NCBI RefSeq assembly: GCF_025377685.1
Contig: NZ_JACEHK010000002.1
Span: 496,001-560,000 of the forward strand
Source of the DNA: Anaerobacillus sp. CMMVII
GTDB taxonomy: Bacteria > Bacillota > Bacilli > Bacillales > Anaerobacillaceae
DNA length: 64,000 bases
Direction: 5' to 3'
How positions within the stretch are numbered: position 1 is the stretch's first letter; the number at the start of each line of letters is the position of its first letter. The notes beneath the pieces were generated by a model that saw only the letters and a list, made by a program, of their open reading frames with translations, ran no database searches and had not been told where the DNA came from. Positions 37,810 through 47,085 of this stretch are shown here, in pieces. The position numbers and the translations under genes were made by a program.

Positions 37810-40167
37810 TTGTTACAACAGCGCGTATGTCGTCTCCTCGAGTACGATAAAATGAAAGAGCAGCTACTAGAACATGTAAGCTCATCTCTCGGCCGTCGAA
37901 AAGTAGAAGAGTTGAATCCGATGATAGAGATTGAAGAAATCCAGTATGGACAAAATTCAACCTTTGAAGGAGCAAAAGTATTACGTTTAAAAGGACAGGT
38001 TCCCTTAGGAGGAATTAGAGATATCATTGCTAGTACCAAACGTGCCCAAATAGGTGGGATGCTTAATGAAATGGAACTTCTAGATATCGCAAATACGATT
38101 TATGGCGGTCGTAGGTTGAAGAAATTTATCGAGGATATGGTTGAAGATGAGGTGGAATTACCTATTTTGGCTAACCTAGTAGCTACAATTACACCTTTAA
38201 CTGACTTAGAACGAGAAATCAAAATGTGTATTGATGACCATGGACATGTTCTCGACTCAGCGAGTCCCGCGCTGAGGACGATCCGTCACCAGATAAAAAG
38301 TCATGAAGCATCTATTCGGTCAAAGCTCGAAAGTTTAATTAGATCTTCTAGTAATCAAAAAATGCTATCAGATTCAATCATCACTATTAGAAATGACCGT
38401 TATGTCATACCTGTTAAACAAGAATACCGTAATAATTTTGGCGGATTAATCCACGATCAATCAGCATCAGGAGCAACACTTTTTATCGAACCCCAAGCTG
38501 TAGTGGCTATAAATAATCAATTACGAGAGGTTCGAGTTAAAGAAAAGCAAGAAATCGAAAAGATATTACATCAGCTTTCTGCGAATGTGTCAGAAGTTAG
38601 TGATGAACTAATTCAAAACGTCCGCTCATTAGCAGAAATTGATTTTATATTTGCAAAGGCATTATATGCAAAGTCAATGAAAGCGACTCAGCCGAAACTA
38701 AATGATATTGGGTTTATCAATATGAAAAAAGCTCGTCATCCACTAATTGCTCATAACGAGGTTGTTCCTATTGATTTAGAACTTGGAAAAACATACAGCT
38801 CTATTGTAATAACAGGTCCAAATACAGGGGGGAAAACTGTAACTTTAAAAACAACGGGGTTGCTAACGTTAATGATGCAGTCTGGATTGCATGTTCCTGT
38901 TGATGAAGGCTCGGAAATGGCTGTATTCAAATCTATCTTTGCAGATATTGGTGACGAACAGTCGATCGAACAAAACCTAAGTACTTTCTCCTCTCATATG
39001 GTAAATATTATTGATATTTTAGATCGTGTAGATCATGAGAGCTTAGTTTTGTTTGACGAGCTTGGAGCGGGAACAGATCCAACAGAAGGTGCGGCTTTGG
39101 CTATAGCTATTTTAGATGATGTCTATCAACGTGGTGCTAGAATCGTTGCTACTACCCATTATAGTGAATTAAAAGCATATGCTTACAATCGCCCCGGAGC
39201 AATTAATGCAAGTGTTGAATTTAATGTCGAGACATTAAGTCCAACATATCGATTACTCATCGGTGTACCGGGTCGAAGTAACGCCTTTGCGATCTCGAAA
39301 CGGTTAGGCTTAAATAATGACATCATTGAAAAGGCAAAAGCGCAAATTTCTACAGAAACGAATAAAGTGGAAAATATGATATCCTCTCTTGAGACCAGTC
39401 AAAAATTGGCTGAAAAGGAAATAGAAGAAGCCGTAAGAATTCGTGAAGAAGCAGAAGCTTTACGTAAAGAATTAGCAGATAAGTTTGCTCAGTTTGAGTT
39501 TGAACGAGAAAAACTGATTGAGGAAGCTGAAAGGAAAGCTTTAGAAGCTGTGGAAACGGCAAAGGAAGAAGCCGATTCATTTATTGAAGAATTAAGAGAG
39601 CTTCAGAAAGAAGCAACAATCGTTAAAGAGCATCAATTGATCGATGCAAAGAAGCGTTTAGAAGAAGCAGCTCCAAAATTAAAAGAAAAGAAGAAAAAAG
39701 CAGTAGTTAAAAATATCATTAAAGAAACTGTGCCCGGTGATGAGGTCAAAGTCATTAGTTTCAACCAAAAGGGGCATATTGTTGAAAAATTATCGGATAA
39801 AGAATTTCAGGTTCAAATGGGGATTATGAAAATGAAGGTTACAATCGATGATATTCAATTGATAGATCGTCCAAACCTATCGAGCAAAAGCCAATGGGCA
39901 ACTGTTCGAGGATCCTCCCACCATGTAAACCTGAATTAAGATTCTACGTGGTGAGCGCTTTGAAGATGCTATGCTTAAGGTTGAAAAGTATTTAGATGAT
40001 GCTTTACTTGCCGGTTACAGTCAAGTTTCTATCATTCATGGAAAAGGAACGGGTGCCTTAAGAAAAGGTGTACTACAGCTTTTAAAACACATCCTCACGT
40101 AAAAGGATCAAAAATGGCTGGAATGAATGAGGGTGGACTTGGCAATACCATTGTAGAATTTAAATAA
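37810..40167 (+). CDS. mutS2: MutS2 (endonuclease MutSB), C-terminus frameshifted here
   Basis: About 785 residues when repaired. MutS core with Walker [16 protein letters not shown], the Walker B region [13 protein letters not shown], then a long coiled coil (about 520-640) and KOW-like region, and a C-terminal Smr domain ([21 protein letters not shown] in part, [16 protein letters not shown]). TTG 37810 is preferred to TTG 37801, since AAGGAG ends at 37800. The frame fails at 39930-39960 (several indels in CTGAATTAAGATTCTACG) and again near 40088 (missing A before ACATCCTCACG). MutS2 acts in ribosome-collision rescue or recombination control. Confidence 0.92.
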
Positions 40168-40176
40168 GACTTTAGT

Positions 40177-40338
40177 AAAGGCTCTTTTCGCAAACATTGT
40201 GGCTTTATGGACAATAAATCAATAAATCATCCATATTTCTGCGTTAACAACCTACGAATGTTGGAAAAGATGCCCCGAGACATAGAGATATCTTGTCGTC
40301 AGCTATTTTAAGAGCAATAATTTTTGAGAAACAACCTT
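40177..40338. repeat. Family C repeat, copy 1
   Basis: Shares with 45001-45100 the blocks CATTGTGGCTTTATGG, CAATAA, then AGCTATTTTA, GAGCAA and TTTGAGAAA. The ends AAAGGCT...ACAACCT are partly complementary. Lies ten bases after the mutS2 stop. Confidence 0.65.
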
Positions 40339-40441
40339 ATTAAAATTGAAGAATACGCTAAGGTAAGCTAGCAATAGTACCGAAGAAGATAGAAGAGGGT
40401 TATTGCTGTTTTCCGTTACGTTTCTAGGGGAGCTGAGAAAC

Positions 40442-40854
40442 ATGGATCGCTTGTTTGAGATTGACTTTGTATATACAGCAGCGTCATATAGTGTGGTAGT
40501 TTTAGCAAACAGTTGTTTTTTTAGCGATATTTGAAACTGTAACAAAATATCGAAATTGGGAAGAAATAAAAAAGGGGAATGTATCGGTTGCTTTAGCAAC
40601 CGGGGGGGAAAATATTCGGAGTAGCTAACATCTTCCGATTTTCTATTCAACATAATGACTCAATTTATTAACGATGTTAATGTGGGGGATCCTATGGATT
40701 TGCATTGCTGTTGTTCGGTTATTTTATTTTTTGAATTCTTAACACCGAACTTTAAAGTAGACGAAGAAATTTCCAAAGATAATCGAGCGGTTGCTTATTG
40801 TCGTTTATCATATCGATTGGACTTTCCTTTGTCATTGGTGGCAGGGATTATTAA
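40442..40854 (+). pseudogene. yshE: YshE-like DUF350 membrane protein, heavily frameshifted
   Basis: Pieces in three frames assemble to a ~135-residue membrane protein: MDRLFEIDFVYTAASYSVVV, FLAIFETVTKYRNWEEIKKG, VSVALATGGKIFGVANIFRF, FEFLTPNFKVDEEISKDNRA and SFIISIGLSFVIGG. This is the DUF350 family gene found after mutS2 in B. subtilis. At least four indels are needed (near 40508, 40608, 40660-40695 and 40797). Given the dense indels on both sides, sequence error is as likely as decay. Confidence 0.75.
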
Positions 40855-40856
40855 GT

Positions 40857-40926
40857 AGTTTTGAGTGATGAGTTTGTATTAACATAGCTTTGAAGCATTA
40901 CTTTAATAACTCAAAACTCAAAACTC
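40857..40926. repeat. Family A heptad-arm hairpin, copy 6 (short, degenerate)
   Basis: Left arm AGTTTTGAGTGATGAGTTTG; right arm AACTCAAAACTCAAAACTC. Apex AGCTTTGAAGCA. Confidence 0.65.
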
Positions 40927-40951
40927 TAGTAAGGAAATGGAGAGAAAGCCG

Positions 40952-41034
40952 TTGGAAACACTTTGGAAGGTTTGTTCGTTTTTTGTGGGATATTTATGAT
41001 TGCTGGAATAGTTTATTTACTTTTTATTGCCTAG
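40952..41034 (+). CDS. Possible small membrane peptide (frameshifted)
   Basis: With one G added in TTTGGAAGGTTTG, TTG 40952 opens METLWKGLFVFCGIFMIAG and continues IVYLLFIA to TAG 41032-41034: a 27-residue single-helix peptide. AAGGAAATGGAGAG lies upstream and a strong terminator follows. It depends on the assumed indel, so it is tentative. Confidence 0.35.
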
Positions 41035-41046
41035 CTGTATTAAGTC

Positions 41047-41082
41047 TGAGGTTTAGACTCGTTCAAGTCTACCTCTTTTTTT
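41047..41082 (+). terminator. Terminator upstream of the first acyl-CoA ligase
   Basis: GAGGTTTAGACT pairs with AGTCTACCTC around CGTTCA, followed by seven T. Confidence 0.85.
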
Positions 41083-41124
41083 GTCCAGTAAAAAATTCAA
41101 AATATTATAAAAATATGTTTATTT

Positions 41125-41138
41125 TGAAATCGTTTACA
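41125..41138 (+). promoter_or_regulatory. cre-type site before acyl-CoA ligase copy 1
   Basis: TGAAATCGTTTACA fits the CcpA consensus TGWAANCGNTNWCA at every position. The same place before copy 2 has another perfect match. Confidence 0.7.
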
Positions 41139-41248
41139 TTACAATAGGAATGAGGAGAATGCCGTCCTGTATTGTAGAGAGTACAGGGGCGTTTATGAAC
41201 GTGTTTGTTTCTTTGGAAAGGAGATGAAAATAAAGGGGGAGATTAAAA

Positions 41249-42955
41249 GTGGAGACGATTGTTTCTCGTCCATGGTTCGCTCATTATCCAGAAGAAATTC
41301 CAACAACTTTGAACTATGAGGTTAGAACGCTGCAAAGTTATTTAAGGGAAGCGGCAGAAAAGTATCCTGAAAAAAGTGCAATCCACTTTATTGGTAAAGA
41401 GCTTACGTATCAAGAGCTTTATGAGTCTTCCTTGAAACTTGCCGACCAGCTTCAAAAGTTAGGCGTGAGAAAGGGAGATAGGGTAGCGATAATGCTAGCT
41501 AATACACCACAAGCGGTGATTAGTTACTATTGGTGCTTTGTTTGCCGGAGCTATTGTTGTGCAAACGAATCCACTTTACGTCAGAGAGGGAGAGTTGAAA
41601 CATCAGTTAAATGACTCTGGGGCAGAGATTATGATTTGTCTAGATATTGTTATCCGACGAGTTGCCAATGTTATTAATAAAACAAAACTCAGGACTGTAA
41701 TTGTCACACGGCATTAAGGACTATTTACCGTTATCCTAAAAATTTAATTTACCCATTTATTCAAAAGAAAAAAACGGGTATTAAGGTTGATATTCGTTAG
41801 CAATGATCGGATTTTAAATTTATGAAAGTTTTAGAAAAAGGTGTAGCTAAAGAGCCTGAGATTAACATTGATCCTAAGAGGATTTGGCTTTACTTCAATA
41901 TACGGGTGGAACCACAGGTCCTGCTAAGGGAGTAATGTTAACACACATAATCTAGTAGCAAATACGAGTCAGTGTGTTTATTTGGATGTATAGTCAAAAA
42001 AAGGGGAAGAACGAATTTTAGCAGCATTACCGTTTTTCCACGTCTATGGCATGACGGTTGTTATGAACCTATCTATTATGTATTATTCAAAAATGATCAT
42101 TTTACCAAAGTTTGATCCACTTGACGTATTAAAAACAATTGAGAAACAAAAGGTAACTATTTTTCCAGGGGCACCTACGATGTATATCGCTCTCTTAAAT
42201 CATCCACAAATAAAAGAGTTCGATTTGTCTTCGATTGAAGCTTGTTGAGTGGTTCTGCTGCTTTACCATTGGAAGTTCAGACTAAATTCGAAGAGTTATC
42301 AGGCGGAAAGTTAGTTGAGGGGTATGGGCTAACGGAAACCTCACCAGTTGTAATAGCAAACTTCTTATGGGGGAAGCGAAAGAATGGGAGTATTGGTGTT
42401 CCATGGCCGGATACAGAAGCTGCTATTTTTTCAGTTGAAACTGGAGAAGTTGCTGCGCCAAATGAAATTGGTGAAGTAATGGTCAAAGGTCCTCAGATAA
42501 TGAAAGGCTATTGGCGTCGTCCTGAGGATACACAGGCCACCTTTAAGGATGATTGGTTTTTGACAGGTGACATGGGGTATATGGATGAAGAAGGGTATTT
42601 TTATATTGTCGATCGAAAGAAAGACATGATTATTGCAGGTGGATTTAATATCTATCCAAGGGAGATTGAAGAAGTTCTATACGAACACGAAAAGGTACAG
42701 GAAGCTTGTATTGTGGGTGTTCCAGATGCCTATCGAGGTGAAACTGTTAAAGCTTTTATTGTACCTAAAGAAGGACAAAAACTTACGGAAGACGAGTTAG
42801 ATCAATTCTGTCGTAAGCATTTAGCTGCTTTTAAGGTTCCAAAATTATACGAGTTTCGTGAGGAGTTACCAAAAACAATGATAGGTAAAATTCTCCGTCG
42901 TGTGCTAGTAGAGGAAGAAAAGAAAAAGTTAGAAAATCAAAGTTTAGAAAAATAA
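41249..42955 (+). pseudogene. Long-chain acyl-CoA ligase, copy 1, multiply frameshifted
   Basis: Closely related to the intact gene 43259-44974. GTG 41249 opens METIVSRPWFAHYPEEIPTT; the last third (42242-42955) is intact, with LSGSAALPLEVQTKFEEL, GYGLTETSPVV and the A8 region IVDRKKDMIIAGGFNIYPRE. Between about 41530 and 42245 at least eight indels break the frame, for example an extra T near 41530, disrupted TRIKDYLP near 41710, lost bases near 41880 and 41945, and a missing ATA near 42245. Either a decayed tandem duplicate or a badly resolved stretch; the clean 3' third argues for the second. Confidence 0.88.
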
Positions 42956-42959
42956 ATTG

Positions 42960-42988
42960 AAGCCCTTCCTTTTGTGAAGGGCTTTTTC
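42960..42988 (+). terminator. Terminator after acyl-CoA ligase copy 1
   Basis: AAGCCCTTC pairs with GAAGGGCTT around CTTTTGT, then a T-run. Confidence 0.88.
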
Positions 42989-43102
42989 CAGTTCCAGATA
43001 ACTTGTGATTATTTTCACTAAAACAATATGTCAACGGATAAATAAGTACACTTTTCACTATAATAAAAAAATTAAAAATTTTGTAACAAATTACTTTATT
43101 AT

Positions 43103-43116
43103 TGTAATCGTTTTCA
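43103..43116 (+). promoter_or_regulatory. cre-type site before acyl-CoA ligase copy 2
   Basis: TGTAATCGTTTTCA matches TGWAANCGNTNWCA completely; about 143 bases before the start codon. Confidence 0.7.
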
Positions 43117-43174
43117 TTACAATAGAGGATGAGGAGAATGTTTTTTTACAATATTATCAAGATGATAGTATTCT

Positions 43175-43221
43175 GAAAAACTAACATCTTAACTTTAGAG
43201 AGGGTTAATCGTTAGTTTTTC
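43175..43221 (+). repeat. 11-bp leader inverted repeat before acyl-CoA ligase copy 2
   Basis: GAAAAACTAAC (43175-43185) and GTTAGTTTTTC (43211-43221) are perfect complements in the untranslated leader, 25 bases apart. The AAAG purine SD lies downstream, outside the stem. Confidence 0.55.
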
Positions 43222-43258
43222 AACTAGAAAGAGGGGTAAACAAGGAGGACAAAGAAAA

Positions 43259-44974
43259 ATGGAATTGTCGTCTCAAAAACCATGGTTTCAAAATTATCCT
43301 ACGGAAATACCTTTCTCAATTAACTACGAAGAAAGAACGCTTCAAAGCTATTTAAAGGAAGCAAGGGAGAAGCATCCTAACAAAATAGCACTTCACTTTC
43401 TTGGTAAAGAGCTTACATATCTTGAGCTCTACAATTCTGCTTTGAGGTTTGCAAATCAGCTAAAGACATTAGGAATTCAAAAAGGGGATAGAGTTGCAAT
43501 TATGCTTGCAAATAGTCCTCAATCTGTCATTAGCTACTATGGTGCATTAATGGCGGGGGCTATTATTGTACAAACAAATCCTCTTTACGTAGAAAGAGAG
43601 CTAGAACATCAAATGGTTGATTCAGGTGCTAAAATTATGATCTGTCTAGACCTCGTTTATCAAAGAGTGAAGAAAGTACGACCAAAAACAAACCTTGAAC
43701 ACGTCATTGTCACTGGCATAAAGGACTACTTACCTTTTCCGAAAAATCTCATTTATCCATTTATTCAAAAGAAGAACACAGGTATTACGATTAATGTAGA
43801 TTATGGTGATACTGTGCATTCTTTTATAAAGCTTTTAAGAAAGGGAGAAGCAAAGGAAATTGAGATTAACTTTGATGTGAAAGAGGACCTTGCTTTACTT
43901 CAATACACAGGGGGAACCACTGGTGTTGCAAAAGGTGTAATGTTAAGTCATTACAATCTAGTTGCAAACACAACCCAAGCAATTAAGTGGATGTATAAAA
44001 TGACCCCAGGGAATGAAGTAATCTTGTGTGCATTACCGTTTTTCCATGTCTATGGAATGACGGTAGGAATGAACTATTCTATTATGCATAAGTCTAAAAT
44101 GGTCATTGTTCCAAAATTTGATACAAAACAAATTTTAAAAGCCATTCAATCCCAAAAAGTTACCATGTTTCCAGGAGCTCCAACAATGTATATAGGCTTA
44201 ATTAATGATCCGGATATTGAAAACTATGATTTATCTTCAATTGAGGTATGTATTAGCGGCTCAGCTCCATTGCCAGTTGAAGTTCAGCAGAAATTTGAAC
44301 AATTGACAGGAGGGAAGTTATCTGAAGGTTTCGGTTTGACAGAAGCAGCACCAGTTACCCACTTTAATCAAATGTGGGGAAAACGCCCTAGTGGTAGCAT
44401 TGGGTTTCCTTGGCCTGACACAGATGCGGTAATATTATATGCCGAAACTGGTGAAGCAGCTTCGCCAGGTCAAATCGGTGAATTATTGATCAAAGGTCCT
44501 CAGGTAATGAAGGGTTACTGGAACAGACCTGAAGATACGTATGCAACTCTTCAGGATGGATGGCTATATACCGGAGATATGGGCTATATGGATGAAGATG
44601 GTTATTTTTATATTGTTGACCGTAAAAAAGATATGATAATTGCAGGTGGTTTCAATATTTACCCACGGGAAATTGAGGAAGTTTTATACGAGCATGAAAG
44701 TATTCAGGAAGCTGTCATTGTAGGTGTTCCCGATCCTTATCGTGGAGAAACAGTAAAAGCATATGTTGTCTTAAAAGATAATCATGAACTGACAGAAAAA
44801 GAATTAAATTCTTACTGTCGTAAGCATTTATCCGCATATAAAGTACCTCGGGTATATGAATTTAGAAAAGAACTACCAAAGACAATGGTCGGAAAGGTTC
44901 TTCGTCGAGCATTATTAGAAGAAGAACAAAAAAAGCTTGAACATGCAACAAAGGAAGAGGTCAAAAGTAGTTAA
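43259..44974 (+). CDS. lcfA: Long-chain acyl-CoA ligase
   Basis: 571 residues of the ANL adenylating family; activates long-chain fatty acids to acyl-CoA for beta-oxidation. Motifs: ELTYLELY, the P-loop YTGGTTGVAKGVMLSH, YGMTVG, GFGLTEAAPV, YTGDMGYMDEDGYFYIVDRKKD and the C-terminal Lys in KTMVGKVLRR. ATG 43259 follows GGAGGA. It is the second of two tandem copies; carries a cre site upstream; in B. subtilis lcfA is followed directly by fadR, whereas here an oxidase cluster on the other strand intervenes. Confidence 0.95.
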   Translation: MELSSQKPWFQNYPTEIPFSINYEERTLQSYLKEAREKHPNKIALHFLGKELTYLELYNSALRFANQLKTLGIQKGDRVAIMLANSPQSVISYYGALMAGAIIVQTNPLYVERELEHQMVDSGAKIMICLDLVYQRVKKVRPKTNLEHVIVTGIKDYLPFPKNLIYPFIQKKNTGITINVDYGDTVHSFIKLLRKGEAKEIEINFDVKEDLALLQYTGGTTGVAKGVMLSHYNLVANTTQAIKWMYKMTPGNEVILCALPFFHVYGMTVGMNYSIMHKSKMVIVPKFDTKQILKAIQSQKVTMFPGAPTMYIGLINDPDIENYDLSSIEVCISGSAPLPVEVQQKFEQLTGGKLSEGFGLTEAAPVTHFNQMWGKRPSGSIGFPWPDTDAVILYAETGEAASPGQIGELLIKGPQVMKGYWNRPEDTYATLQDGWLYTGDMGYMDEDGYFYIVDRKKDMIIAGGFNIYPREIEEVLYEHESIQEAVIVGVPDPYRGETVKAYVVLKDNHELTEKELNSYCRKHLSAYKVPRVYEFRKELPKTMVGKVLRRALLEEEQKKLEHATKEEVKSS

Positions 44975-45000
44975 TAAAGGTTAAACCTTGTTGATACAAC

Positions 45001-45100
45001 AAAGGCTTTTCGTAATCATTGTGGCTTTATGGGCAATAATTATAAAATATCATGTCGTTACTAGCTATTTTATGAGCAACAATCTTTGAGAAAACAGCCT
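45001..45100. repeat. Family C repeat, copy 2
   Basis: AAAGGCTTTTCG...GAAAACAGCCT ends are complementary; interior CATTGTGGCTTTATGG, TATCATGTCG and AGCTATTTTATGAGCAA match copy 1 at 40.2 kb. Again directly after a coding gene. Confidence 0.7.
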
Positions 45101-45104
45101 ACAC

Positions 45105-45143
45105 AAAGAAGCAAAAAGGTTACGTAGACCTTTTTGCTTCTTT
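45105..45143. terminator. Terminator after lcfA
   Basis: AAAGAAGCAAAAAGGT is fully complementary to ACCTTTTTGCTTCTTT across a TACGTAG loop. Confidence 0.85.
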
Positions 45144-45183
45144 CCTTTAAAAGATAAGAAACTATAAAATTTCACGTAATAAA

Positions 45184-45296
45184 TGTCCAGCGGAAGCCAC
45201 CTGGCCCCTCGAGGCCACAACATGTATTCACTTAAACACTGCCTCTGTGGTGCAGGGAAAAAGTAAACTTTTTCCTAGGGCGCTTTTGCTTTTCCT
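45184..45296. repeat. Family B repeat, copy 3
   Basis: Opens TGTCCAGCGGAAGCCACC and closes GGGCGCTTTTGCTTTTCCTA, with the shared CCCCTCGAGG and CTGCCTCTGTGGT blocks inside. Confidence 0.65.
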
Positions 45297-45394
45297 AACA
45301 AAGTACAAGACTTTGTTATTGATTACGAATTAAGTCTACTCAAACGTATCATCAACAATTGGCTCGTCAGTTATATAGTCCGCACCATAATGTT

Positions 45395-45835
45395 TTAAAG
45401 TTGTAAGATTTGATCGTAATGTTCTCGAGAAGCAGCTTCAATCGTTAAGACAATCGCTCCTCCCTGAACATGTTTTTCAATTTCCTCAGCTTCATATTTA
45501 TTTATACCAAGATCCATAAATCCACCAATTAACCCACCAGTTGTTGCCCCGGCTAGAGCTGCATAAATAGGTCCTGCAGCAAGTAAAATACCTAAGCCAG
45601 GGAATGCAAGTAAACTTAGTCCAGTTAATGCTCCACCTATTCCCCCTAAAGCACCACCAATTAAGATACCATTCAGTGGTGTATCACTACTCATATCATC
45701 ACCTTCAGCCCGAGTAGGGTCTTGTCTGTGAATAAAGGAAATATCGTCTCGAGGGACAAATTTTAATAATGAATGAAAAGCTTCTTCGGCATTGTGTAAA
45801 TTATAAAATGTTGCAATTATATGAGGCCTTCCCAT
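45395..45835 (-). CDS. Glycine-zipper general stress-like membrane protein
   Basis: 146 residues. An N-terminal soluble part (HIIATFYNLHNAEEAFHSLL) like the heat-induced/general stress 17M (YflT-type) domain, then a glycine-rich hydrophobic stretch (GILIGGALGGIGGALTGLS, then GATTGGLIGGF) and a short C-terminal soluble domain. DUF1269/YflT-like; exact family uncertain. Minus strand, downstream of the oxidase genes. SD AAGGAGG is present on the minus strand. Confidence 0.72.
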   Translation of the reverse strand: MGRPHIIATFYNLHNAEEAFHSLLKFVPRDDISFIHRQDPTRAEGDDMSSDTPLNGILIGGALGGIGGALTGLSLLAFPGLGILLAAGPIYAALAGATTGGLIGGFMDLGINKYEAEEIEKHVQGGAIVLTIEAASREHYDQILQL

Positions 45836-45858
45836 GATGTAACCTCCTTTTGAAATAA

Positions 45859-45957
45859 GTGTAGATTTTAGAGTGTAGAGAATTCAGTTACGTAAGAGAA
45901 TGCTTCGAAGCATTGCGACAATAACTCTAGACTTTAAACTCTCAACTCTCAACTATA
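45859..45957. repeat. Family A heptad-arm hairpin, copy 7
   Basis: Left arm AGTGTAGATTTTAGAGTGTAG; right arm ACTCTAGACTTTAAACTC and TCAACTCTCAACT. Apex TGCTTCGAAGCA at 45901-45912. The arm runs into the stop codon of the cytochrome c gene on the minus strand. Confidence 0.82.
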
Positions 45958-46414
45958 AAGTTGAAATATACTCCTTAACTGCTTTAATTTGTTCGGTATT
46001 TAATCCAAGAACGGGTAATGAGGGCATTGTTCCGATACCGTTAAGTAAGATTTTTTGAAGTTCCTCCTCGTTATACCTTTGGCTCACACCCTGCATGCCT
46101 GGTCCTATTTTATATTCGTCAGTTACATTGTGACAGCCAAAGCAGCTTTGGGAAAATATTGTTTCACCGTCGGCAGCAACTTCAGATACTTGATTAAGAG
46201 GGACTGCTAAAATTAAATAACCAAATGCCCAAACTGCTAAAAAGATATAAGTGATAACAAGGAAGCGTGGAACTTTCGCATTCCCCATCCGAATCTCATC
46301 GGCCATGTCCTCTACTTGGGGAGTTGGTGGTTCATCCACTGGAGCACCATGTTCAGTTTTTGGGTGTTTTTCCTCAGAAGTTTGCGAGTGATCATCATTA
46401 TTCTTAGTATCCAA
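45953..46414 (-). CDS. Cytochrome c subunit of cbb3-type oxidase (CcoP-like, one haem)
   Basis: About 153 residues. Acidic N-terminus, one membrane helix (about 58-80, FLVITYIFLAVWAFGYLIL), then a single class I cytochrome c domain with CFGCH and a distal Met in GTMPSLPVL. Proteobacterial CcoP has two haems; the one-haem form fits short Gram-positive versions. TTG 46414 is preferred as start because GAGGTG lies just before. Third gene of ccoN-ccoO-ccoP. The stop TAG is formed at the boundary with a family A repeat. Confidence 0.82.
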   Translation of the reverse strand: MDTKNNDDHSQTSEEKHPKTEHGAPVDEPPTPQVEDMADEIRMGNAKVPRFLVITYIFLAVWAFGYLILAVPLNQVSEVAADGETIFSQSCFGCHNVTDEYKIGPGMQGVSQRYNEEELQKILLNGIGTMPSLPVLGLNTEQIKAVKEYISTL

Positions 46415-46451
46415 ACCTCTACACCTCACTTTCGAATTTTTGCGATTGTGT

Positions 46452-46969
46452 TCAGTTTACCGGCCTACCTTCTGTTTGTGGGGAAGGTTTTAAACTCATT
46501 AGATAAGCAATTAAGTCTTCCAGGTCTTGTTCACTCAAATAATCGTACCTCGGCATTATGCTTCCGGGTAAGATCTTTTGTGGATTTTTTTAAGTGTTCA
46601 CGATGCCAATCAGCATTCCAACGATTTCCCACCCACATTAAGTCAGCACCTGTTCGTTTTGATCCCAACATTGCAGGAGCCTCATAATAATAATCTGCTG
46701 GTTGTGAAATTGGACCAAGAGCACTGTCGGCAAGCACAGGTCGTACAAACATGGTATGACAAACATGACAGCCTTCGCGAATATAAACTTCACGGCCGCG
46801 ATATTCAGCAGAATCAAAAGCATAATTTCGTAATTCTGCGTTCTCGTTTGGTACTTGCATTTGGTCATCATAAAAGGCAAGTAAGCAGTACCAAAAACCC
46901 CAATTAAAATAAAACAGACGCACCTATGATATAAGTTAACATTGACCTCTCGTTTGCAAATCCTCCCAT
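46452..46969 (-). CDS. ccoO: cbb3-type oxidase subunit II CcoO-like (frameshifted here)
   Basis: About 172 residues when repaired: an N-terminal anchor (MGGFANERSMLTYIIGASVL), then monohaem CHVCH in REVYIREGCHVCHTMFVRPV, GSKRTGADLMWVGNRW and the C-terminal IMPRYDYLSEQDLEDLIAYL, all typical CcoO/FixO. Three single-base changes: lost T near 46902, lost base near 46882, extra A near 46590. Start ATG 46969 follows GAGGTGAAGG. Donates electrons to CcoN. Confidence 0.85.
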
Positions 46970-46987
46970 TCCTTCACCTCCACTTTT

Positions 46988-47084
46988 TTAGTGTAGAGTG
47001 CAGAGTTCAAAGTGTAGAGTTGTACAAGTGGTGCTACGAAGCAACTACCTAAAAACTCAAACTCAAAACTCAAAACTCAAAACT
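46988..47084. repeat. Family A heptad-arm hairpin, copy 8
   Basis: Left arm AGTGTAGAGTGCAGAG and AAGTGTAGAG; right arm AACTCAAACTCAAAACTC, with repeated CAAAACT units. Apex GCTACGAAGC. Lies inside the oxidase operon, between ccoN and ccoO. Confidence 0.8.
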
Positions 47085-47085
47085 G

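Noticed and set aside
41249-42955. Three separate small genes in the first ligase region
   Set aside because: All pieces align in order with the intact neighbour 43259-44974, so they are parts of one gene.
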